DNA of 11,737 nucleotides, from contig DATNIJ010000331.1 in the NCBI GenBank assembly GCA_035604475.1, positions 1-11,737 of the forward strand, given 5' to 3'. Position 1 is the stretch's first letter, and every line of letters begins with the position of its first letter. Under the pieces are notes generated by a model, which saw nothing but the letters and a program-made list of their open reading frames with translations, had not been told where the DNA came from and did not search any database. This DNA is from DASPPM01 sp035604475 (lineage in GTDB: Bacteria > Pseudomonadota > Alphaproteobacteria > JACZXZ01). Shown one piece after another: positions 6,433 through 11,737 of this stretch. The position numbers and the translations under genes are program-made.

Positions 6433-6572
6433 AGCGCTCAGGTGGCAGACCGGCAGCAGGGGTAAGGCGGTGACGCCGGCGGGAATGAGTGCGTACGAAC
6501 GGCCGTGCATCACCGCCTCCCCGTTCTCGCGTCTCGTTGCACGCGGGATATCGCGCGCCCGAGCGGTTTCCG
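6433..6572. other. Non-coding stretch downstream of era
   Basis: No convincing gene is present between the small plus-strand frame and the era stop codon. The stretch contains the imperfect inverted repeat listed at 6465-6518. It also has a near-palindrome centred on GATATC at about 6543-6558 (CGCG.GATATC.CGCG). It seems to be the right boundary region of the insert. Confidence 0.4.
6465..6518 (-). terminator. 12-bp stem-loop downstream of era, possible terminator
   Basis: AGGCGGTGACGC (6465-6476) and GCATCACCGCCT (6507-6518) form an inverted repeat around 30 bases. Read as the era transcript (minus strand) all 12 pairs form, with one G-U wobble; read on the plus strand one pair is a C-A mismatch. 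That asymmetry fits a function in the minus-strand RNA. It begins 54 bases after the era stop. There is no U tract after it, so a terminator role is uncertain. Confidence 0.35.
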
Positions 6573-7535
6573 TCACACGTCGAAATCGAGCCTGAGCGCG
6601 CGGTAGAGCTCGGGCCGCTCCTGCCAATCGGCCGCCACTTTCACGTGCAGCATGAGGTGAACGCGGCGGCCCAGGAGCTGCTCCAGCTCCAGGCGCGCGG
6701 CCAAGCCGATCGCCTTGATGCGCGCGCCACCCTTGCCGAGCAAGATGGGCCGCTGGCTCTCGCGCTCCACGTAGATCACGGCACTCACCTTGGCGCTGCC
6801 GTCCTCGAACTCCTCCCAGCTCTCGACATCGACGGCACTCGCATAGGGGAGCTCCTGACGCAGCTGGAGGAACACCTGCTCGCGCACGAGCTCGGCGGCA
6901 AGCAGGCGCAAGGGAAGATCGGAGAGCTGGTCCTCGGGATAGAGCCAGGGCCCGGGCGGCATGCGGCCCGCGAGGAAAGTGCCTAAGTCCGCAACGCCGT
7001 CGCCGGTGAGGGCCGAGACCATGAAGCTCTCCGTGAATATGCCCTCGCGATTGAGCTCGTCCGCCAGCGCGAGCAGCGAGGGCTTCTTCACCAGATCGAT
7101 CTTGTTGAGCACGAGCACTACCTTGCGGCCGGCCTCCTTGAGGGAAGCGGCGATGCGCCGCGTGTCGTCGTCATAGCCCCTCGAGGCGTCGGCGAGAAGG
7201 CAGACGACATCGGCGTCCCTGGCACCTTGCCAGGCGGCCGCGATCATGGCGCGGTCGAGACGCCGGCGCGGCGCGAATATTCCCGGCGTGTCGACGAGGA
7301 TGAGCTGGGTCGAGCCCACGATCGCGATGCCGATCGTGCGCATGCGCGTCGTCTGCGGTTTCGGCGTCACGATCGACACCTTGGCGCCGACAAGGGTATT
7401 GACGAGCGTCGATTTGCCGGCGTTGGGAGCGCCCAGGATCGCCACGAAGCCGCAGCGCGTCTCCGTCTCGGCCGAGCCGCCTTGTCTCGCGCTCTCCACG
7501 CTTGGCTCGCCGCCCGCCTTGCTCGTCTCAGCCAC
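6573..7535 (-). CDS. era: GTPase Era
   Basis: Era is an essential GTPase that binds 16S rRNA near its 3' end and helps assemble the 30S ribosomal subunit. All G motifs are visible: G1 GAPNAGKS (35-42), the G2 region PQTTRMR (60-66), G3 DTPG (82-85), G4 NKID (144-147) and G5 SAL (174-176). The C-terminal KH RNA-binding domain is present, with the GKGG-type loop (LLGKGGARIK) near 267-276. At 320 residues it is slightly long for the family because of a polar 27-residue N-terminal extension rich in Ser, Glu and Gly. The start codon overlaps the end of rnc by 8 bases, so translational coupling is likely. recO usually follows era in alphaproteobacteria; here about 3.3 kb of other DNA separates them. 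Confidence 0.96.
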   Translation of the reverse strand: MAETSKAGGEPSVESARQGGSAETETRCGFVAILGAPNAGKSTLVNTLVGAKVSIVTPKPQTTRMRTIGIAIVGSTQLILVDTPGIFAPRRRLDRAMIAAAWQGARDADVVCLLADASRGYDDDTRRIAASLKEAGRKVVLVLNKIDLVKKPSLLALADELNREGIFTESFMVSALTGDGVADLGTFLAGRMPPGPWLYPEDQLSDLPLRLLAAELVREQVFLQLRQELPYASAVDVESWEEFEDGSAKVSAVIYVERESQRPILLGKGGARIKAIGLAARLELEQLLGRRVHLMLHVKVAADWQERPELYRALRLDFDV

Positions 7536-8235
7536 GCGCCGCGTCCTTGACGCTCGCCAGGAGGCGCGTCGCCGCGGCCTGCTCGGCCGCGCGCTTCGAG
7601 CGCCCGCGCGCCTCGGCCGCCGGCAGGCCCTCGACCGAGACGGCGATGGTGAACATGGGCTCGTGCGACGGCCCCTCGACCGCCACGGTGCGGTAGACGG
7701 GGAGCGGCAAGCGCTGGCCCTGCGCCCACTCCTGCAACGAAGTCTTGGCGTCGCGCGGCGGCGTCTCGTCCTCCTCGATGAGCGGGCTCCAATGGCGCTC
7801 GATGAAGGGACGCGCCGCCTCGAGGCCGCCGTCGAGATAGAGTGCCGCGATCACCGCCTCGCAGGCATCGGCGAGCAGCGTCGGGCTCTTGCGCCCGCCC
7901 GCCTCGGCCTCGCCCTTGGAGAGCCTGAGATTGTCGCCCAAGGCGATGCCGCGGGCCACGCGCACGAGCGAATCGCGGCGCACGAGGGCGGTGTGCCGGC
8001 GCGTCAGCTCTCCCTCCTGCTCGCGCGGAAAGCGGTGGACGAGGAACTCGGCGACAAGCAGCCCCAGCACGCGGTCGCCGAGGAATTCGAGCCGTTCGTA
8101 GCCCTCGGGCACCTTGCCGTGGGCCTTGACGGCGCTGCGGTGGGTCAGCGCCTGATCGAGGAGCTCGAGCCGCTTGAATTTATGGCCGAGCGCCTCCTCG
8201 AGCGCCCTGAGCTTGGCGGCCCGCGCCTCCGCCAC
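7528..8235 (-). CDS. rnc: Ribonuclease III
   Basis: RNase III cuts double-stranded RNA, including the rRNA precursor. The signature ERLEFLGDRVL lies at about 47-57, with the acidic metal-binding residues and the later DACEAVIAALYLDGG segment with its catalytic Asp/Glu. A double-stranded RNA-binding domain fills the C-terminal third (from TSLQEWAQ to AAEQAAATRLL). The chosen start is the GTG at 8235, two bases past the lepB stop, giving 235 residues, the usual size. Another in-frame GTG at 8286 would add 17 residues that are entirely within lepB. Neither start has a strong ribosome binding site; GAGGCGA lies about 11 bases before 8235. The gene overlaps era by 8 bases. The order lepB-rnc-era is widely conserved. 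Confidence 0.95.
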   Translation of the reverse strand: MAEARAAKLRALEEALGHKFKRLELLDQALTHRSAVKAHGKVPEGYERLEFLGDRVLGLLVAEFLVHRFPREQEGELTRRHTALVRRDSLVRVARGIALGDNLRLSKGEAEAGGRKSPTLLADACEAVIAALYLDGGLEAARPFIERHWSPLIEEDETPPRDAKTSLQEWAQGQRLPLPVYRTVAVEGPSHEPMFTIAVSVEGLPAAEARGRSKRAAEQAAATRLLASVKDAARG

Positions 8236-8237
8236 GT

Positions 8238-8999
8238 CTAGCGAATCGCCTCGAGGAGCCGCCCGTAGCGAATCGCGAACGGCCACTTCCAGACTTCCCA
8301 GAGCGAGGCATTGCCGTCGGTGGAGAAGAAGAGGAACTCGGCGCGCCCGACCAGATTCTCGGCCGGCACGTAGCCGACCTGGGTGGTCCGGCTGTCGAGC
8401 GAGTTGTCGCGGTTGTCGCCCATCATGAAGTACTCGCCCGGCGGCACCACGTACTCGCCGGTGTTGTTGAGCGGCCCCTCGTCGGTCAGCTTGAGGATCG
8501 GATGGCGCACCCCACCCGGCAGCGTCTCGATCAATTGCGGCACGCGCGTCTCGTAGCCGTCCTCGTCCGTCACGTAGTCCGAGGTGTGCTCGAGCTTGAC
8601 CGGCTCGCCGTTGATGTGGAGAACGCCGCGGATGACCTGGATACGGTCGCCCGGCAGCCCGATCACGCGCTTGATGTAATCGACCTTGGGGTCGCGCGGC
8701 AGCTTGAAGACGATGACGTCGCCGCGCTTGGGCGGGGTGAAGAAGATGCGCCCCGAGAAGAGCGGCAGCCCCAAGGGAAGCGAGTATCGGCTGTAGCCAT
8801 AGGAGAATTTCGAAACGAAGAGATAGTCACCCACCAGGAGCGTGGGGATCATCGAGCCCGAGGGGATGTTAAACGGCTCGTAGGCGACCGTGCGGATGAG
8901 AAGCGCGATCAGCACGGCATAGACGACCGTCTTGACCGTTTCCCAGAGGGTCGCGGTTTTTTTCCTGGTCATGAGCTTTGGCCGGTAACTCTCTGACAT
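8238..8999 (-). CDS. lepB: Signal peptidase I
   Basis: LepB is the inner-membrane protease that removes signal peptides from exported proteins. One membrane segment lies at about 22-38 (TVKTVVYAVLIALLIRTV). The catalytic serine is Ser49 in IPSGSMIPTL and the general-base lysine is Lys110 in DYIKRVIGLPGD. The conserved box GDNRDNSLDSR follows. The ATG at 8999 (MSESYRPKL) gives 253 residues, normal for the family. A longer frame with a TTG start at 9086 would add a soluble extension and is not preferred. A start at Met10 (8972) remains possible, as neither ATG has a well-spaced ribosome binding site. The gene follows acpS after 121 bases, the largest gap in this run apart from the repeat between pdxJ and acpS. 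Confidence 0.95.
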   Translation of the reverse strand: MSESYRPKLMTRKKTATLWETVKTVVYAVLIALLIRTVAYEPFNIPSGSMIPTLLVGDYLFVSKFSYGYSRYSLPLGLPLFSGRIFFTPPKRGDVIVFKLPRDPKVDYIKRVIGLPGDRIQVIRGVLHINGEPVKLEHTSDYVTDEDGYETRVPQLIETLPGGVRHPILKLTDEGPLNNTGEYVVPPGEYFMMGDNRDNSLDSRTTQVGYVPAENLVGRAEFLFFSTDGNASLWEVWKWPFAIRYGRLLEAIR

Positions 9000-9041
9000 G
9001 CCTTGATTCTCGCGAAAATCCGCGCCTCTGCGGCCCGCTGG

Positions 9042-9070
9042 ATCAAGCCAGCCGAAGGCCGCTCTGTCAA
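9042..9070 (-). promoter_or_regulatory. Possible lepB promoter with consensus -35 box
   Basis: On the minus strand a perfect TTGACA (9070-9065) lies in the acpS-lepB gap. The -10 position at 17 bases spacing holds CTTGAT (9047-9042), a weak match to TATAAT, about 42 bases before the lepB ATG. The motif GCTTGA occurs three times here, starting at minus-strand positions 9088, 9072 and 9048. The TTGACA could thus be one copy of a repeated word rather than a promoter box. Confidence 0.3.
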
Positions 9071-9120
9071 GCCACTTCCGGGTCAAGCGCGGGCCCGGCT
9101 CGAAGGGTCCTCGCCCCTCC

Positions 9121-9531
9121 TCACCCCTCGGCCGCGCGCGGCACCGCCGAGATGATCACCACGGCCTCGGCGAGGGGGGGCTCGTCGGTCAGGGTCACGT
9201 CGATGCGCGCTTCCATGCCGGGGGGGATGAGCTCGGCGAGGCGCCGGGAGGCGCCGCCCGTCAGCCTCATGGTGGGCCGCCCCGAGGCGAGGTTGACGAC
9301 CCCCATATCGCGCCAGAAGACGCCCTTGCGGAAGCCCGTGCCGAGCGCCTTGGAGCAGGCCTCCTTGGCGGCGAAGCGCCGCGCGTAGCTCGCGGCGCGC
9401 GTGCGGCGGCGCTCGCACTTGGCGCGCTCGAGGTCGGTGAAGATGCGAGCGATGAACTTGTCCCCGAAGCGCTCGAGGGTGCGCTCGATGCGGCGGATGT
9501 CGATGAGGTCGCTGCCGATGCCGACGATCAC
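9121..9531 (-). CDS. acpS: Holo-[acyl-carrier-protein] synthase
   Basis: AcpS transfers the 4'-phosphopantetheine arm from coenzyme A to a serine of apo-acyl carrier protein, switching it on for fatty acid synthesis. The N-terminal motif IVGIGSDLIDIRRIE carries the metal-binding Asp8. The second signature RRFAAKEACSKALG carries Glu57, with FRKGVFWRDM following. The length of 136 residues is normal. The start is a GTG at 9531 with a poor ribosome binding site. The gene sits in the conserved pdxJ-acpS-lepB order. A GC-rich compound inverted repeat separates it from pdxJ, so its expression may depend on read-through of that structure. Confidence 0.94.
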   Translation of the reverse strand: MIVGIGSDLIDIRRIERTLERFGDKFIARIFTDLERAKCERRRTRAASYARRFAAKEACSKALGTGFRKGVFWRDMGVVNLASGRPTMRLTGGASRRLAELIPPGMEARIDVTLTDEPPLAEAVVIISAVPRAAEG

Positions 9532-9600
9532 GGCCGCACTCGCCGGCTTTCGCTAGATCGAGCGCCACCCCCACCCCCTCGATCCGCTTCGCGGCTCGAG

Positions 9601-9702
9601 CCCCCCTCAAGGGGGAGGGGGAAGTTTTCTACTGCACTCGCGTATCCCCTCCCCCTTGAGGGGGATCGGCCGCCCGTTGAGGAGCGGCCGATGGGAGGGG
9701 GG
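9601..9702. repeat. Compound GC-rich inverted repeat between pdxJ and acpS
   Basis: Two arms form a perfect 19-bp inverted repeat: 9602-9620 and 9646-9664 (CCCCTCCCCCTTGAGGGGG), with a 25-base loop. Next to it is a perfect 9-bp hairpin, ATCGGCCGC (9665-9673) / GCGGCCGAT (9684-9692), with a 10-base loop. GGGAGGGG (9693-9700) can also pair with CCCCTCCC (9646-9653), so two folds compete for the same arm. It starts only 4 bases after the pdxJ stop on the minus strand. Arms of the CCTCCCCCTTGAGGGGG type occur as short dispersed repeats in alphaproteobacterial genomes. A repeat element, a terminator/attenuator, or both are possible. Confidence 0.75.
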
Positions 9703-9706
9703 TAAC

Positions 9707-10450
9707 TCATGCGCTCTTCTCCGCGCGCGCCTTGTCCATGACGGCGCGCATGCGGCGAATCGCCGACTCGAGCCCGCCGAAGATGGCCTCGCCGACGAGG
9801 AAGTGGCCGATGTTGAGCTCGACGATCGTCGCGATCGCCGCGACCGGGCCGACCGTCTCGAAGGAGAGGCCGTGCCCGGCGTGGCACTCGAGCCCGATCG
9901 CGTCTGCGTGCCGGGCGGCGGCAACGAGGCGGTCGAGCTCGCGCGCGCGCGCTTGACCCTCGGCCTCGCAATAGGCGCCGGTATGAAGCTCGACCACGGG
10001 TGCGCCCAGCGATTTGGCGGCATCGAGCTGGGCGGGATCGGGATCGATGAAGAGCGAGACGCGGATGCGCGCGGCCGTCATCTCGCGGACAAAGGGCGCG
10101 AGATGATCGTGGCCGCCCACGGCATCGAGGCCGCCTTCGGTGGTGACCTCGGCACGCCGCTCCGGCACGATGCAGGCGGCGTGCGGCTTGTGCTTGAGTG
10201 CGATCTTCAGCATCTCGTCGGTCGCCGCCATCTCGAGGTTGAGCGGCAAATCGACCTCGCGGCCCAAGCGCAGGATGTCATCGTCCGAAATGTGGCGGCG
10301 ATCCTCGCGCAGGTGCGCCGTGATCCCGTCCGCACCCGCGGTCGCCGCGAGCCGCGCCGCGCGCACGGGGTCCGGATGGCGCCCGCCGCGCGCATTGCGG
10401 ATGGTCGCCACGTGATCGATGTTCACGCCGAGACGGAGGTAACGCTTCAT
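9707..10450 (-). CDS. pdxJ: Pyridoxine 5'-phosphate synthase
   Basis: PdxJ condenses 1-deoxy-D-xylulose 5-phosphate with 3-amino-2-oxopropyl phosphate to give pyridoxine 5'-phosphate, the last step of the DXP-dependent vitamin B6 route. The 247-residue TIM-barrel protein starts LRLGVNIDHVATIRNARGG. It keeps the catalytic residues known from E. coli: His46 in ITAHLREDRRHI, Glu73 in LNLEMA and His193 in CHAGHGLSFE. The ATG is preceded by a purine-rich region with repeated GGGAGC, the likely ribosome binding site. rsh ends 32 bases upstream on the same strand, so the two are probably co-transcribed. Confidence 0.96.
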   Translation of the reverse strand: MKRYLRLGVNIDHVATIRNARGGRHPDPVRAARLAATAGADGITAHLREDRRHISDDDILRLGREVDLPLNLEMAATDEMLKIALKHKPHAACIVPERRAEVTTEGGLDAVGGHDHLAPFVREMTAARIRVSLFIDPDPAQLDAAKSLGAPVVELHTGAYCEAEGQARARELDRLVAAARHADAIGLECHAGHGLSFETVGPVAAIATIVELNIGHFLVGEAIFGGLESAIRRMRAVMDKARAEKSA

Positions 10451-10482
10451 CGCTCTCGCTCCCGCTCCCTCTTCTTAATACC

Positions 10483-11737
10483 TCAGCCGCGCGCGCGCTC
10501 GACGGAATTGATCGCCGGCGAGGCGCGGAGCGCTGCCATGATGTTGCTGAGATGCCGCAGGTCCTGCACCGCGATGTCGACGCTGATCTCGAAGAACTCG
10601 GCCGAGCGGTTGGTTATGCGGAGGTTGGTGATGTTGCCCTTCTGCTTGCCGATGAGCGTGGTGAGCTCGCCGAGCGTGCCGGGCTCGTTCGCGACCACCA
10701 CGGTGATGCGCCCGACGCGCCCGTCGGCCTCGGCCGTGTCGGAATTCCAGCCGACATCGAGCCAGCGCTCGGGCTCGTCGCTGTAGCGCTCGAGCGTCGC
10801 GCAGTCGATCGTATGGATGGTGACCCCCTTTCCGGTGGTGACCACGCCGACGATGCGGTCACCCGGCAGCGGATGGCAGCAGCCGGCGAAATGAATGGCC
10901 ATGCCCGGGATGAGGCCCTTGATGGGCACCGCGTTCTCGGCCGCCTGGTCGCGGCGGACGCGCGCCTTGGCGAGGGGGACCACCTTGCCGTTCCGGCTCT
11001 CGCGCGCGACCTGCTGCTTGAGGCCGGGATAGACCGCGTGGAGCACCTCGCGGCTGGTATGAAGGCCCTCGCCGACGCTGGCGATCAGATCCTCGGCATC
11101 CTCGGCCTTGAATATCTTGAGGACGCCCTCCACGCCTTTTTCGGTGAAGTCGTAGCCGGCCTGCCGGAATGCCTTCTCGAGGATGCTGCGGCCGAGCGTC
11201 AGATATTCCTCGCGCCGCTGCGTGCGGATGAAGCGCCGGATGCGCGCGCGCGCCTTGCCGGTGACGACGAAACGCTCCCATTCCGGCGACGGCGTCTGGG
11301 TCCGCGAGGTGGCGATCTCCACCTGGTCGCCGTTCTTGAGGAGCGTCCGGAGCGGCATCATGCGCCCGTTGATCTTGCAGCCGACGCAAGTGTCGCCGAT
11401 CTGGGAGTGAATCTGATAGGCGAAGTCGACCGGGGTGGCGCCGAACGGCAGCGCGATCAGATCGCCCTTGGGCGTGAAGCAGAACACCTGGTCCCGGAAC
11501 ATCTCCAGCTTGGTGTGCTCGAGGAACTCGTCCGGGCTGGCCGCGTGCTCGAGGATGTCGAGGAGCTCGCGCAGCCAACGGTAACGCTTGCCGTCCGTCG
11601 GCGTGCCCTGCTTGTATTCCCAATGCGCGGCAACGCCGTTCTCGGCGACCTCGTGCATCTCGCGCGTGCGGATCTGGATCTCGATGCGCTGCTTCTCGGG
11701 GCCGAAGACGCCGGTGTGGAGCGAGCGGTAGGCATTC
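10483..11737 (-). CDS. rsh: Bifunctional (p)ppGpp synthetase/hydrolase Rsh, C-terminal part
   Basis: Rsh makes and degrades the stringent-response alarmone (p)ppGpp; most alphaproteobacteria have a single long Rsh. The gene runs off the right edge, leaving 418 codons (417 residues and the stop). The visible part starts at the end of the synthetase domain (NAYRSLHTGVFGP, then IEIQIRTREMHEVAE and GVAAHWEYKQG). A TGS domain follows (DQVFCFTPKGDLIALPFGATPVDFAYQIHS..., about 77-140), then a helical domain and the conserved cysteine pair in FAGCCHPLPGDRIVG. A C-terminal ACT domain is last (RITVVVANEPGTLGELTTLIG to the end). The hydrolase domain and the synthetase active site lie outside the window. 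The regulatory half looks intact. Confidence 0.95.
   Translation of the reverse strand, partial: NAYRSLHTGVFGPEKQRIEIQIRTREMHEVAENGVAAHWEYKQGTPTDGKRYRWLRELLDILEHAASPDEFLEHTKLEMFRDQVFCFTPKGDLIALPFGATPVDFAYQIHSQIGDTCVGCKINGRMMPLRTLLKNGDQVEIATSRTQTPSPEWERFVVTGKARARIRRFIRTQRREEYLTLGRSILEKAFRQAGYDFTEKGVEGVLKIFKAEDAEDLIASVGEGLHTSREVLHAVYPGLKQQVARESRNGKVVPLAKARVRRDQAAENAVPIKGLIPGMAIHFAGCCHPLPGDRIVGVVTTGKGVTIHTIDCATLERYSDEPERWLDVGWNSDTAEADGRVGRITVVVANEPGTLGELTTLIGKQKGNITNLRITNRSAEFFEISVDIAVQDLRHLSNIMAALRASPAINSVERARG

Noticed and set aside
5543..6440. Insertion sequence or integrated element
   Set aside because: No transposase or integrase frame, no terminal inverted repeats and no target-site duplication could be found at the composition boundaries.
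6268..6627. 119-codon minus-strand frame overlapping the end of era
   Set aside because: It has an arginine-rich mixed composition, overlaps the era 3' end and has no ribosome binding site. Its hydrophobic C-terminus resembles a cytochrome b561 start only superficially.
7246..8241. 331-codon plus-strand frame opposite era and rnc
   Set aside because: It is antisense to two conserved genes with complete motifs; a GC-driven open frame.
9656..10786. 376-codon plus-strand frame opposite pdxJ and the end of rsh
   Set aside because: It is antisense to pdxJ and rsh, both with conserved catalytic or domain motifs, and has no recognisable domain.

Overview
The window is a piece of the chromosome of a high-GC alphaproteobacterium. 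The evidence is gene order: on the minus strand, read from right to left, it carries rsh, pdxJ, acpS, lepB, rnc, era, recO and parC. This housekeeping cluster is well known in Rhizobiales, Rhodospirillales and relatives. I cannot name the genus from the sequence alone.

Layout. At the right edge (10483-11737) is the 3' part of the bifunctional (p)ppGpp synthetase/hydrolase rsh, cut by the window end. Next are pdxJ (vitamin B6), a GC-rich compound inverted repeat (9601-9702), acpS (acyl carrier protein activation), lepB (signal peptidase I), rnc (RNase III) and era (ribosome-assembly GTPase). lepB, rnc and era are packed with almost no space and are presumably co-transcribed. At the left, recO (recombination mediator) and parC (topoisomerase IV subunit A) run in the same direction. 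A 10-bp stem-loop lies just after parC.

The unusual part is 3291-6572, where the usual era-recO junction is opened up. Next to recO is a gene for an unrecognised exported protein (3291-4235, minus strand). Divergent from it is a DMT/EamA-type transporter on the plus strand (4357-5271). Then comes what looks like the decayed 3' end of a minus-strand gene, with a frameshift at a six-C run (5287-5542). At about 5543 the sequence turns abruptly AT-rich (about 35% GC over 5541-5600 by hand count). From there to about 6440 runs a lower-GC cassette on the plus strand. It has one well-supported orphan gene of 133 codons with a strong ribosome binding site (5858-6259), a possible 73-codon gene before it and a possible 45-codon gene after it. 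I recognise none of the three; this cassette is the best candidate for something undescribed.

How the genes fit together. The backbone genes serve growth control (rsh), cofactor and lipid supply (pdxJ, acpS), protein export (lepB), RNA and ribosome maturation (rnc, era), and DNA repair and chromosome decatenation (recO, parC). The insert has no evident link to these functions. No tRNA, rRNA, CRISPR array, transposase or complete insertion sequence was seen.
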